Shown: positions 12,501 to 35,222, counted from the stretch's first letter. The stretch is DNA of 64,000 nucleotides from Merluccius polli (GCA_030340625.1 JAOPHQ010000652.1:1-64000); one strand, 5' to 3'. Notes: a model not told the origin generated them from the letters alone. Made by a program: numbers and translations.

Positions 12501-15500
12501 TCTCAACAGCAGAAAGTAAACAGGCGTGTGACAGAAGCGCGGGACACCTAGTAGTAGCGGGATTGAATCATTGGATTGGAAATTAACGACTAGGCAACAT
12601 GGTGATTCGGTGTGCATTTAAAAAATGTAACAATAAAAGCTTGCCCTTTGTGCATCCATCTCGATCAGTTCTTCATCCGTGTATTCCGGCTCGTAGGTAC
12701 GGTTTGCTGGATACAACAAATTCCTCAACGTCTTCAAAAGCAGGCACATTGGTATCTCCTTCAAACGTGCCCATATCTTGTTTATTGAATAGGCTAATTC
12801 GCTAATACAATTCCCTTGTGGACTGTAGGCTACTCTGAATCTGTGGTTCTGAGCAATGACAGCGGCAGGTAAACAAACTCTTATAGAGCCGGTAACCTAG
12901 GTAACATCACTCCGCCGCTGCCATCGCCTACTACCAGGAAGTATAACGCTGCTGCTGAGACACTCAAAAGTCCCTCAAAATGCAATGCCATGCAAGGTTG
13001 GTTTTATTTCTAACATTATTCTATCAACAGACATTTACATTGACAGTCTGGCGTTATAATTGATTTGCCTTGGGTGTACTGTGGAGTGGGTAAGACTGTT
13101 TTTATTGGCAGGCTAGTCGATCCCGTTGACTTGCACTAGCTTAGCACCAGCGAACTGTGCAACTAGAAGGACTGCATGAAATTTGTTGAAAACGTCTCCA
13201 ATGATAAATAACACACTGGCTGACTTGGAAATGAGGCCCTATGTCCAAAATTCTGACCTACCCCTTTAAAGGGATAGTTCAGATTTTTTTAAGTGGGGTA
13301 GTATGAGGTACTTATGTGAACGGGGTCAGCAGCAAAACGTATTTTAGCCGCCTAAAAAGGCCCATCTAAAAAATTCAATATCAGTTTCAGTGAACGCCAT
13401 ATAAAGAATATTCTCAACGCTTTACCTTACCGTCGGACAGCCCTTTCCTTTGGCACTACTGTATTCCTATGCATAAGCGCAACTGTTACGCCGCCTGCAG
13501 ATCAGCTGTTTGGGTAAGAAAGTGCCGTTGGGAGAGAGTGGAGAGTGGCGCTTATGCGTAGAAAAAATGTAGTGCCAAAGGGAAAAGGCTGTCTGACGGC
13601 AAGGTAAAGCGGTGAGAATATTCTTTATATAGCGTGAATATTTTAGGTGGGCCTTTTTTTTTTTAGGGGCCTAAAATACGTTTTACTGCTGACTGCGTTC
13701 ACAGCAGTACATTGCTTAACGTCTGTGCTGGTACAGCTGTCTGCTCATCCAAACTGTGGGTGCGCCGACCGCCTTCTACTGTAGGTAATACACTGACTAG
13801 ATAAGTACCTCCTACTGTAGGTAATACACTGACTAGATAAGTACCTTCTACTGTAGGTAATACGCTGACTAGATAAGTACCTCCTACTGTAGGTAATACA
13901 CTGACTAGATAAGTACCTTCTACTGTAGGTAATACACTGACTAGATAAGTACCTTCTACTGTAGGTAATACACTGACTCTAGATAAGTACCTTCTACTGT
14001 AGGTAATACACTGACTCTAGATAAGTACCTTCTACTGTAGGTAATACACTGACTCTAGATAAGTACCTTCTACTGTAGGTAATACACTGACTAGATAAGT
14101 ACCTTCTACTGTAGGTAATACACTGACTAGATAAGTACCTCATACAACCCCACTTCAAAAAACCCAAACTATCCCCATAAGCCCAAATGACACTTCCACG
14201 TCAGCACGTATGTGAAGTATTCATTCTTCCCAGAGGTTGGCGCCAGTCTCTGTGGAGCTATGCGTCGTCTAATCGCTGATTGGCCGAGCAATGAACAGAC
14301 ATAGTGTTCATTGTTTTCAACGTAGCCGGGTGATCCAAAGTCAGAACACTGTTTTCACTAGTAGGTACGATTATCTTTTTTTGTTTTTTTCAGTGGGAGC
14401 AGTAGGAAAGGGGGACTTCGTTTCTGGGAGTTTGTACATTTGGGTTCAGAAAAGCCCTCGGTTACATGTTTGTGACGTGGAAGTGTAAATACGGGCAGCT
14501 CTGCGATCTCTGCGGACATCCTGTATGTAGAACTGTAAATCCGGCTTAACTCCTTTCCCGTCTCATGGGTGTTTTTGTTGAAATGCTGTATTTTTACCTG
14601 CTGGTCTCTCACAGTGGGTTTAACTCTGCCCCCCTTCCTCCTTCCTCCTCCGTCCAATCGCAGGTGTTTTCCAAGCTCAGGGGGCCGCTCAGGAGAGGCC
14701 TGGCTCAGCCCGCCTCTCTCCTCTGCTCCCTCTCTCCAGGAGCAGCCATGGGCGCTCTCCCAGCGCTTCTCAACCACCACTCCAAAAAACACTAGTTGCC
14801 TACATGTTCTTTTTTTTTTTCTTTTTTTTTGGGGGGGGGGGGGGGGTTGCTTGTCACCAAGACTGCTTCCCGATCTCGCTGCAGTGCGCCGGCTTCCTCT
14901 CTGGGTTCACGTTGCACTTCTCTGCTTTTGCCTCGCGGCGCTCTGTGCTCGGTCTCTGAAGCCCATGAATACGGACCGAAAAACAGGCTCTCCTCGGGAT
15001 CTCCCGGACGCGGATCTCGCCTCGCGGTTTTTAAACCCTTAGTTTGTCATGGATGTGATTTCTAGGTTTCTAAGTTGTGGTTGGTAATTGTGTGTTTTTG
15101 TGTTGTCGTCGTGATGTGAATTTTTTATGCCATCTTTTGCGTATATTTCCGTTTTTCGAAGCGGCTGGAACGAGCTTCTGTGATTCGCATGTTGGATGGG
15201 AGAGCATCTCTTTTTTGTTTTTCGGCCCTCGTGCTTTTTTTTCCTTTTGATCTCCTTTTCAGTTCCTTCATCCTTTTAACACACTTCTACTCCTTTTGTA
15301 GTTCCCTTGTCCTTAAAATTCATCTCCACACCTTTTTTTTCCTGTGACTTCGTTCTTAAATTCATAACCACAAAGTACAAGCACTGGATCTCACTCCAAA
15401 AAACCTCTACTCTCCCCACCTTTTCCTCTGCTCCTCCCCCTCCTACTTTCAACTGCCCTCCTGCCCCTCTCCTCCTCCTCCTCCTCCTCCTCCTCTTTCC

Positions 15501-15641
15501 TGTTGCTCTCCTCTCCTGCAGGTGTTGAAGCCGCTAAGTGAACATTATATGGAGGACAACGTCAGGCAGACGGTGGTGAACTCTCTGAAAGCCAGCCTGA
15601 CGGAACAGGCATCTCAGCACACGAAGCTAAAGCCTCACTGA
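520..15641 (+). CDS. atl2: Atlastin-2, ER-fusing dynamin-like GTPase (14 exons)
   Basis: Atlastins are ER-membrane GTPases that tether and fuse ER tubules. Coding exons: 520-592, 5814-5998, 6112-6324, 8088-8219, 8433-8537, 8839-8889, 9016-9072, 9213-9305, 9603-9741, 10018-10145, 10552-10608, 10725-10796, 11149-11580, 15522-15641. All introns are GT-AG, phases agree, and the sum is 618 codons plus stop (human ATL2 is 583). Motifs: P-loop GAFRKGKS (137-144), switch RETTGI, DTQG (208-211), RD (279-280), then the helical middle domain. Two hydrophobic hairpin segments follow (about 510-530 and 534-555), then an amphipathic C-terminal tail. The motif [18 protein letters not shown] and the tail (EQVLKPL, ending TKLKPH) point to ATL2 rather than ATL1 or ATL3. 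The N-terminal 86 residues are divergent. The start is the ATG inside the YY1-like motif. A tandem donor (592 or 598) makes two residues optional. Introns hold minisatellites and MITEs listed separately. Confidence 0.95.
2214..2790. repeat. 47-bp minisatellite with an inverted unit (atl2 intron 1)
   Basis: About eleven units of roughly 47 bp are built on the core GTAGGTGGACTGCCCTAGGA plus a CACTAGGCAAGTATGTAGTG segment. Early and late units are more diverged (GCCTGTGGACAC, GCCCATGGACAC). One 53-bp stretch (2334-2386) is inverted relative to the rest. This creates a perfect 50-bp inverted repeat (2283-2332 / 2334-2383) with a 1-bp spacer, and a second turn-around at 2387. Confidence 0.9.
6901..7066. 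mobile_element. hAT-type MITE (atl2 intron 3)
   Basis: The ends CAGTGGTTCCCAA and TTGGGAAGCACTG form a terminal inverted repeat of the CAGTGGTTC class seen in hAT (Charlie-like) non-autonomous elements. The element is 166 bp. No convincing 8-bp target duplication remains. Confidence 0.6.
10176..10376. mobile_element. hAT-like MITE with AATCG-type ends (atl2 intron 10)
   Basis: The ends TAAGGCTGCGACTAATGATT and AATCGTTGCAGCCCTA form an imperfect terminal inverted repeat. I recognise it as an abundant fish family whose consensus starts TAGGGCTGCAACGATTAGTC. Flanks gttttgtt and gttctgtc match at 6 of 8 positions, consistent with an aged 8-bp target duplication. Confidence 0.65.
12144..13269. 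mobile_element. Foldback TTAA-target element with ~320-bp inverted arms
   Basis: It starts TTAAAGGGGTAGTTCGGAAT and ends GACCTACCCCTTTAA. Internal markers such as ACATAGGACCTCATTTCC, AAATTTCATGCAGTCC and GGTAAGACTGTTTTTATT recur in mirror orientation. The arms run about 12144-12470 and 12945-13269. TTAA at both ends implies TTAA target specificity. The central 470 bp is single-copy and carries a short ORF described separately. It lies in intron 13 of atl2. Confidence 0.8.
12599..12805 (+). pseudogene. Short ORF, weakly THAP-like, inside the foldback element
   Basis: This is a 68-codon ORF in the unique centre of the TTAA foldback element. Its start, [12 protein letters not shown], resembles the N-terminus of THAP zinc-finger domains (MxxxCA then C-N). 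The downstream C-x2-H pair and the AVPTIF-like motif are not visible. If it is a THAP relic, it is truncated. Chance resemblance is a real alternative. Confidence 0.25.
13266..14180. mobile_element. Second TTAA-type MITE carrying an expanded minisatellite
   Basis: The left end TTAAAGGGATAGTTCAGATT and the right end (reverse complement CTTATGGGGATAGTTTGGG) form a terminal inverted repeat. AAGTGGGGTAGTATGAGGTA is mirrored near the right end. The right TTAA has decayed to CATAAG here but is intact in the related fragment at 34769-34899. The element shares its left TTAA (13266-13269) with the preceding foldback element. Confidence 0.75.
13773..14138. repeat. 10-unit 36/38-bp minisatellite
   Basis: Units read CTTCTACTGTAGGTAATACA then CTGACTAGATAAGTAC (36 bp). 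Three consecutive units carry an extra CT (GACTCTAGAT, 38 bp). Seven 36-bp plus three 38-bp units account exactly for the 366 bp. A CTTCT/CTCCT variant alternates among the first units. Confidence 0.95.
14664..14795 (+). CDS. atl2: Alternative last coding exon of atl2
   Basis: After a pyrimidine-rich tract ending in CGCAG at 14663 there is an open phase-0 exon of 43 codons ending in TAG at 14793-14795. It starts V-F-S-K-L and ends H-H-S-K-K-H. Exon 13 ends in phase 0 at 11580, so splicing here instead of to 15522 gives a 622-residue protein with a basic, Ala/Leu-rich tail in place of the amphipathic tail. As I recall, vertebrate ATL2 has two C-terminal isoforms made by alternative last exons, and the tail affects autoinhibition. 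A polyadenylation signal for this isoform was not identified with confidence. RNA data would settle its use. Confidence 0.72.
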   Translation: MFSKLRGPLRRGLAQPASLLCSLSPGAAMGALPALLNHHSKKH

Positions 15642-17560
15642 CCTAGCAGGCTCCCCCCTCCGCACCGCCCCTCACCCCCCCCCCCCCCCCCCCCCATGTC
15701 AAATACCACCCCCTCACCTTGTAGATACGCGCGTCACATCTTAGGACTGTTGAACTCCTCACAACCAAAGTATGATCCGCCTTCCCCCATCATGCTTTGC
15801 TGCATGCTAAGTCCCTCCCCTGTTTGAAGTGTCCCATTGCTGTAAAAAAAACTAAAAGAAGAAAGAAAAAAAAAAGGACCCTTTTGAAAAGGGCTTCCCT
15901 GCTGGCTCCTCGCCGCTGTACCCCCGGTGGGCAGTGTGGGGGTAATTGGCATGCCGGTCACAGGCTAAGAGCAGAGTCTAGCATGGGTCGCCTCGTACCA
16001 AAATAGGAGTTGAAAAGAATGTCGTCTTCTCCGATGTGCCATGCTAGCTGCTGCCGCAGAGCCACAAGTTAACACTGGATCACTTGCCGTATGCAGCCGT
16101 GCACTACGTAGCAACTGTACACTGTGTGTGCCCCGTTTCTGACATCCAGCTAGCTAGCCCATAGCGTTGGGACTCAGCGGTAATTCAGGGATAGCTGTGT
16201 AATGTCCGATGCAAAACTTGACTGTTCATATTTTTTACGCTGATGATCCAAGTCTAAGCGATTTGTCTTCCGTCTGTTAACACTAAAAAAAGGAGAAATT
16301 TCAGAGCTGATATTTACTTTCATTTGAGCCAATAAGGTTATTTGATCTAATATTTAGATTATATGGTATATTTTTCCCTACAGAACAACCCTACGCCTAT
16401 TTACAATAGTTGGGTCTAATTTTTTTTGTATTGTCTGATCAAACAATTCATCCCTATCTGATCGAAAAGGCTGTGTGGAAACAACTTGACATATATCTGA
16501 CATACTAAAGGAAAATGGCAATCTTATTTTTTTCACAATTCAGCTTTTAAATTGTATGGCAAGACATGCTGGTCCGCTATACATTTTGGCCCTCCCTGTT
16601 GATTACTCGTTTTGTCTTGGTGGTGATGGACCGGAACAGGGCCTGTACAAAGCAGGCTCTCACCCGAGTTGGCTTATAGCAGGACAGACATGTTTTTATT
16701 TGAGCTTGGTATTTAGAGGGGCCTCCTGCCAGTGTTTGCCCTCTGCATGATGTTAAGCGCTAGGTATGTACCTTCTTGTAGTAGCCAGAAAGGAAATGAC
16801 ATCACACATGCTCTTTTAATGTCTCACTGTCTTTTCACCAAAGCCTCGCTCTCGCCCTGGGCTTCCCAAGGCTCCTGTAGCACTGCTGTCCTCACTGTGA
16901 CTTGGGTGCTTTTCATCATTTGTCTTGGAAGTGTCTGCCTTTAGGCCTGTAGGTCGTAGGGGATTTCTTCAGGCGGCGTCAACAGCGTTTTAATACCTTC
17001 CTGAGAAACCTAGATGTGGACGCGGGAAAGGCAGAAACACGAGAGCTCTTGGTTTGTTTTCAAGAGTTCTTGAAAGAAGTTGAGGTCTTGCTTGACAATG
17101 TTTTATCCCTTTTTGTTGTGATCCTGATTTGCTGTTGATTATGTCGGCTATAATTGGAAAGGGAAGGACCGATTTTACTCATCTCGATGACAGCACCATT
17201 AACAGCCTCATTGTGTTCAATTGCAAAGATTCCATCCACGACCGGTCTTGTTTTTTTATGTGCACTTAGTATAAGTAGGGCATGTATGAGATCAAATATT
17301 TAAATAAACTTTATACATTTTATAGATAATTTCATTGGTTATGGATTTGATCAGCTAAAACTGGTCAATGTTTTGATTGTCATTGGTTTTCTCCATTTTT
17401 AGCAGTTTAGAACTTGGCCAGAGAATGGTTACTATTTGTGGAAAGTGCTTTTTTGTTCAATGTGATTGGTTATCATGACTGCCTTCAAAAACATTTCATG
17501 TAATTTATTTTTCAATAAAATCAGTACGTTTACCTTTAAAAATAAATTATAGATAATACT
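15642..17560 (+). other. atl2: atl2 3' untranslated region
   Basis: This follows the atl2 stop codon. It begins with a C-rich stretch that includes a 21-base poly(C) run (15675-15695) and then becomes ordinary AT-rich sequence. AATAAA signals occur at 17303-17308, 17514-17519 and 17541-17546. The cluster at 17.51-17.55 kb is the likely main end, giving a UTR of about 1.9 kb. The UTR extent is inferred. Confidence 0.55.
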
Positions 17561-17639
17561 TTGTCTCCCTTGTCTTTATGTAAAATTGATTTTACAATTT
17601 CCCCCAGACCATTATTTCTTAGCCAAAATTATTTAGTAA

Positions 17640-17800
17640 GGGGGAGTCGGTGGTGCATCGGGAAAAGCTGTAGGTTAACTCTGGAGACCCTGGTTCAAGT
17701 CCCGCCTGGGGAGGGTCTCATGGAGCCCTAAGGTCACGAGGTCATTTTAGGAGACAATGCCAGATGATGGAGACGATGCCATCCGAATTGTAACCTCCAA
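17640..17800 (+). mobile_element. tRNA-derived SINE (head with B box)
   Basis: GGTGGTGCATCGGGAAAAGC followed about 40 bp later by GGTTCAAGTCCCG looks like a degenerate A box and a near-perfect RNA polymerase III B box (GGTTCAANNCC). It is a SINE head rather than a tRNA gene because no acceptor stem pairs around it. It sits just after the atl2 3' end. A GC-rich inserted block follows at about 17.80-18.23 kb. Confidence 0.6.
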
Positions 17801-18094
17801 TCAGGTCACCGTTTTGGTGGTGCGGCAGAGAGAGCTGTTGGCTATATCGTCCTTGGAAGCTCAGGCGCAAGTCGTTTGTAATCTGGTTTACCGGATGCAG
17901 ACTGGTTGTTGGTATAAACCCGCCCAAGTCTGCCATTGGCCGACTATAATAGTCGCCCAATGGCAGACCATGGACCGGCCTATACCATTGCTGCATCCTG
18001 GGCTTGGCGCCGCCCAAGACAATTGTGATTGGTTAAAGAAATACAAACAAGACGGAGCGTTTGTTTCCCCTATGCCAGAATGATGGCGAGTTCA

Positions 18095-18140
18095 GCCAGA
18101 CCTTTCTCCAGCTAACACCAAGTGTGGAGAAAGGTCTGGC
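18095..18140. repeat. Short hairpin CCAGACCTTTCTCC
   Basis: GCCAGACCTTTCTCCAGC is followed after about 12 bp by GTGGAGAAAGGTCTGGC. This is a perfect 14-bp stem typical of a foldback MITE terminus, and it lies in the block between the two SINE-like heads. Confidence 0.6.
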
Positions 18141-18237
18141 TCTGCGAGACTGGTCCTTTTGTAATCTCGGATCCTCAGCAGTCCTGTTATAGCAGAAAGC
18201 TTTGGCTACGAATGCTTCTGGATGAAGCATCTAGAAG

Positions 18238-18420
18238 GGGATTTATAACCGCTGCAGACCTGGGTTCAAACCCCGCCAATAGTGAAACCTAATGAACTGT
18301 TGGAGAGGATGTCATGTGAATTGTAAGGGCAATTATGAACTCTCATAGCTGCAGACTCGGTCGAGAGGGTTTCTGGTTATCCGTCAGGTCAAGGACCCTC
18401 TCGACCAAGACGGGATCTTG
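18238..18420 (+). mobile_element. Second SINE-like segment with B box
   Basis: GACCTGGGTTCAAACCCCGCC contains a canonical B box. It is followed by a tail that includes an inverted CTCGGTCGAGAGGG / CCCTCTCGACCAAG pair. It may be a separate SINE copy or part of the 17.64 kb copy split by an insertion. Confidence 0.4.
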
Positions 18421-19494
18421 ATCTGCCCATCCATTTACCCACCGCCCACTCAGTCGTTTAAAAAATGTACATCATTCAACCTATATTCATCCACTCCTCA
18501 CCACTTCTTCACACACTCATTCAGCCACACACTCATGATCCGTACTCTCACTCACTCACTCACTCACTCAGTCTTCCATCCAATTAGTTAATCCAATTAG
18601 GCCTGTTTTCCTTCAATAGTTTACAGCGTAATACAATAAAGCAGTGTTTTCCCAAACCTTCTTCTGGGGACCCTGCACTGTTGACATAATGACAAACCAT
18701 CCGTGAACCATTTCACAATAGGCATCAGAGAGGAGCATCATTGCACGTAAATTAACTTTCCTGATCACTGCCATTTCCCCATGACGTAATACTAGTACTA
18801 GTGCTATACTTCTACTTGTATTATAGCGAATTGATGAACCACGCATTTCAAACAGACATTTATTTGATAACTTCATGTATATTAGATTAATCTTATAATA
18901 GCCTAAAGGCTCATTTTATTTGTATTGACTCGAATGAGCGGAACCGGCAGCACCCCCTTGTGGACAAAAGATGTACTGAAGATGACAAAAATAAATCAAA
19001 GATTTCAGCAAATGCATTTGGCGACCAAATTAAAATCCTGTGCGGACCCAGTCTTTGGGAAACACAATAAACAATAACCTCCCCCTCTCTCTTAACCCTC
19101 TCTGTCCAGCCCATATACATTACAATGATTCATGTGGTGTGTCAACATGTCATTGTCTGTTGCACACAGGCATCGGAACAGAGTTTGGCCTGTTCAATGT
19201 TTTATTAAATAATGTCTAAAATTAAACTAGCTATTAAACAGGGGTTTAATAAGTCTAAAATCAAAACCTAAATGAACTCCAATTGCAACATTTGGTTAAA
19301 AAAACAGGTAGTAGCTGTATACTATAAAGTGTTCCCAAATTAAGCTGAAGTCATGCACACTAATGATTAGCTTATAAGTGTAATAATTATATACGCAAAC
19401 TCGGCTGTTTTTCTGTATGTGCATACGTATTGCTCACCACTATCTGGTCCTCTATAACGTCTCTCTCTCTCTCACACACACACACTCTCACTCA

Positions 19495-19501
<7 letters not shown>

Positions 19502-19580
<79 letters not shown>
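19502..19580. repeat. (CA)n microsatellite
   Basis: An uninterrupted CA dinucleotide run of about 39 repeats, preceded by a CT/CACTCT compound tract. Confidence 0.97.
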
Positions 19581-19582
<2 letters not shown>

Positions 19583-22056
19583 CATTCATTGAAATAAAAC
19601 ATACAGCAGTATCTAGTATTGGTATTGTGTGTAGTATTTTTTTTACTTGGGTGTTACTAGACCAAAAAACCAAGACCTAATCTTTACCTTCATACATGTG
19701 TGAAGGTCCTTGTAAAGTAATGGGAAAGGTTAAAGGTTGAGTTTAGTATAAGTGTGTCCTTCAGACCGTTGATTTGGGTCACATGCTCCAGGGGCCTCCT
19801 TGGCATGTGACGCACGTCCCTGGTGTTGGTCACAGGATGTGGAGCACTGCCTTTTAACACGATTTATCTGGGACTGGTTCAGAAAGAGCCTCACTTTCTA
19901 GAGACCATGCAGTCATAATCATGTTGGTTCTATAACTTGACTCCTCATCCTTTCTCACACATTTCCAGACTTAAACCTGCACCAAGTAACTTTTCTAATG
20001 CAGCTGCATTTATTCCTTTAAAAAAACAAATATCGAGACTAAACATTTTCTCAAGAATAAAACACACCCATCCACAAGTCAATCCATCCAGGGAATTTTT
20101 CTCTATAAATCGTTTTATTCTGGTCCAATTTTGCAAAATCACAGACGTTACAAAATGATATAGCCTAATAACTGCGGTTATACCTCAAACCAAGGCTGGG
20201 GGTTGCTGATGAGAACACTTATATTGCAGGTTTAAGCAAAACATTGTATGTTGGCCGTTCTTTTTCTAACTAGTAGGTGAACTGTTGGTGTGTATATCAT
20301 CAATCGTAGGGCAACGTGAGACAGATTCTTGCAAATACATTTATTTTAGAAGTTTCCTCGGTTGGGTCACATTGTCCTTGCTATGCTTCAACACCATACT
20401 ATACACAGGACAATGCAACAGACCATTTCATGGTGGAATACATCTGGAATAATCTTTAATATCAGATTTCACCAATAGCATATAAAAAAATTGAACATGA
20501 AGAAACTTAAATATAACACTGACGGGGATGTTATTTGGTTTTCCCCATTCCGATACAAAAATACGAAATGGCTATCAATGGCAGACACATTAAAGTATAG
20601 AATAAGTAGGCCTGCTAGATTAAAAATTAGATGTTAAACTCAAAAACATCTTGATAAGAGATGGTAGAAAACAATGTGGAGAAGACTAAAAGTTTGAAAT
20701 TCTTTGAACTCCATTTCGATTTGCTGGCACATCACATGAATAATAGCTGCATGTATGTGTATACATGTATATATTTTGTTGTAAATAATGCAGACAAACA
20801 CTTCCATGTGCATCAAAACACTAAAAAACAAAACAGAATTTGACTACCATCTAATGTGTAAGAGACATTGACGCAGGCACTGAATAATGGAAACCGTATT
20901 AAACAGTATTAAAAAAACTAAATGTATTTCATCCTCCACTCTGGAAAACGAAAAGCTCACATAACAAGCATGTTGAGGAACAAAAAGGTGCAAACAGGCC
21001 AAGTAGGAAGCACAGCTAGAAGGAAAGGACACCCAAAAATTCAAAAGCGATTTTCCTGGAGCTCTTTGCCGTCTCTTCATGGAAGTAACTGGATCACATT
21101 TCAAGGAATCTGCCGTCCCCATGAAAATAGAGAGGTTACGCAAAGCAGCAACAAAGTCACGACATGAGACGTAGGACATTGGAAATAGCATATCTGCGTT
21201 TGGCGATGACCTCTCTTACCTGGGTCTGCCCCCTAGTGGTACAATCAGTAACTACCAGTTCACCTGGATCTCTCACACGCATGTCGGTTATCTGAGGGCA
21301 GCGTTGGGTGAGCACATACACACCACACACACACACCTAGCGGTTTCAGTTGTCCAGTTATTAACACATATTTGGTAGAGGGGTTGACCTGCGTATTCGT
21401 ACAGCTCTAATTTCACATCGCTGCGCCAGACTTGGCTGCAAGCGCCAATAAATGTCACACAGTTAGTCTCACTATAACCTAAAGCTGTTAGCGGTGACAA
21501 AAGGGCTTCATAACTAGTTTGAAATAGTGCAAGCATTTTTCCTCATTCAACATACAAAAATAAGTATGTCGCAATCTATAACAAACGCTAACACGTTTAA
21601 CTCAGAAAATGTGTACTACTTCATCGAATTGGTGTTAAGCAGGCAGGACTTCTGTGTGTGTGCTACTTCCCTTCTCCCTCTGGGGTAAAACCTTTAAGCA
21701 CTCGGTCACAACCGGGACAAAAGTTACTGCGGTTTTCCTTTCTGGAGCTGGAACCAGACGGGGGTACGCCGCCCCAGCTGGAATACATTATGTGCTCGCT
21801 CGTCCACAACCAACGCTGCCGACATGAGGGGAAAAAAAACGCAGCCTGAAGACGGTTTTCATGAGTCAATCGTGTTTTTCCACCAAGTTTTTGTTCTGCT
21901 TGCCAAAAGTCACTGGCTGAGAAAAGTGAGCGGTTCAGTAACAACAAACAACCAACCTCCAGGCGGGAGAGAGGGAGGAGAGGAGAGAGAGTGGGAGAGG
22001 GGGGGGGGGGGGGGGGGGGGGGGGTCCAGACCGTGGGCGGGGGAGGAGGCGAGGTA

Positions 22057-33621
<11,565 letters not shown>

Positions 33622-33651
33622 GGTTCCAGGTGCACAGGTTTGGCACTAGTT
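33622..33651 (-). other. slc29a1: slc29a1 5' UTR part of first coding exon
   Basis: On the minus strand, CATTTCAG at 33659-33652 is a good acceptor 30 nt before the ATG (context GGAACCATGA). At least one upstream non-coding exon is therefore expected. Confidence 0.6.
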
Positions 33652-33676
33652 CTGAAATGAATATCACACAGTTAGG

Positions 33677-33941
33677 TAGGGCTGGGCAGTTTATCGATAC
33701 CGTGATATGAGACTAGATATCGTTTTAGATTTCGGACATCGTCATACTGTACTATAGCATAAGTTTGAATATACTCAGAGAATAAGAAAATACTCTTTAC
33801 CATGTGGTTACTTTATATAGACTATTTTATTATTTATTAAATTACCTGAAGACATGCTATAGTTTGTGAGATATATCGTTCATTAACATATTAAATGACC
33901 TGTATCAGGACAGAAGATTTTGTCCATATCGCCCAGCCCTA
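33677..33941. mobile_element. hAT-like MITE TAGGGCTGGGC (upstream of slc29a1)
   Basis: The ends TAGGGCTGGGCAGTTTATCG and CATATCGCCCAGCCCTA form the terminal inverted repeat of a family I recognise as common in fish. No clear target duplication is left. It begins 56 bp upstream of the slc29a1 ATG and 26 bp upstream of its acceptor site. Confidence 0.75.
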
Positions 33942-34710
33942 TAGCTATAGGCTAAAAAACGAGTACAGCTGAAACAGTGCCTTTGGAGATCATTGCTTGA
34001 CATAGTAATGATCTGTTAATCTGAATTCATAAGATCGCACATCATTTTCCTGGACCAAAGTGTTACATAATCAGACAAAAATGTTGTACTACCGACAAGT
34101 TTTATCATACAAATCACAATGTCTGCCTGTATCACGAAGCAAAAAACGATTCCAGATGTGTCTCATTAGACCGTGATGAGCAACAGGGGTGGAACCACTG
34201 CCACAAACAAAGTCACTATGAACAAGATTTTCTAATCTTTCTAATCAATTAAAAAAAAAATGATTTTGTGAAATTATACTTTCCAGCCTGCAATCCTCTG
34301 AGTTTTTTCCCCCCACACAATCTCCATCAGCAAACACAAGACACAAAACCAGCTAAGTGGTAAAAAAATGCTCAAGACAGCCAAACCAAAACAATGTGTT
34401 ATATTGTTTGTTGGAGAGATGACATTTAAGGTATCAACCAGACTAATGTGAACTGGCAAACTGATCTTTAAATGCATTCAACAATTCTATTCATAAGTGT
34501 TAAAATAACCCCTATTTCAATATGACACCTCTTTGGCTTTTACAGCCTAAAACGTGTTCTTATCTTCCTAATCAACTTACTTGGAGCAGAGTTCAACTTG
34601 GACCAACTTGGATGGTTTTAACAACTTCTGGTGAGGCAGGCCAGGCTACATAAAGGATTCCCAAGATGCTGCGCTCTGTGCATTTTATACCAAGCAGATG
34701 TTTCCTCCCC

Positions 34711-34768
34711 ATCTCTCTCTCTCTCTCTCTCTCTCCCCCTCCCCCTCCCTCTCTCTCTCTCTCTCTCT
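34711..34768. repeat. (CT)n tract
   Basis: A compound CT/CCCCCT homopyrimidine tract immediately left of the MITE fragment. Confidence 0.9.
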
Positions 34769-34899
34769 GCAGTACATTGCTTAGCGTCTGCTTCTCCAAA
34801 CTGCGGGCGCGCCGACCGCCTTCTACTGTAGGTAATACACTGACTCTAGATAATTACCTCACACAACCCCACTTCAAAAAATCCAAGCATTCCCTTTAA
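34769..34899. mobile_element. Right-end fragment of the 13.3 kb MITE, single minisatellite unit
   Basis: GCAGTACATTGCTTAGCGTC through CCCTTTAA aligns with 13.70-14.18 kb, including GCGCCGACCGCCTTCTACTG. It has one copy of the 38-bp unit instead of ten, and it retains the terminal TTAA. Confidence 0.85.
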
Positions 34900-35222
34900 G
34901 CATCCCCCACCCACCATTACAACATTCTGCTTGGTGTTTACATGTGGTTCCTTTTGTTTTGTTGCACTCGATGGAAAACATTTGCTCCGACCCGGACGAA
35001 GTGACAGCTTCGCCCAAACACGGAAGCATCAACTCCGACATCTTTGCTCAATTCAAGAAAACACACTATGGTGTTATGCACAAAAGCAGTGCATTAGCAT
35101 CCCATTTAGCCTGGGAAACATGAAGACTTGAGTTCATGACAGAATGACACATCAGGTCTTACAGACGAGTGAATTCTCATTATTGGGTTTACACAGAAGT
35201 CAGCACTGCCGTACCTAAATAT

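Larger units (their letters stand above)
17561..22056. other. Intergenic region between convergent atl2 and slc29a1
   Basis: Apart from the SINE-like blocks and the 19.5 kb microsatellite, I recognise no coding exon. The right-hand part must contain the slc29a1 3' UTR. Candidate minus-strand AATAAA signals (TTTATT on plus) lie at 20340-20345, 20114-20119 and 20009-20014. The true end cannot be chosen from sequence alone. Confidence 0.5.

Noticed and set aside
17640..17720. Functional tRNA gene
   Set aside because: A convincing B box is present but no acceptor or anticodon stem pairing, and there is no T-run terminator. A SINE head fits better.
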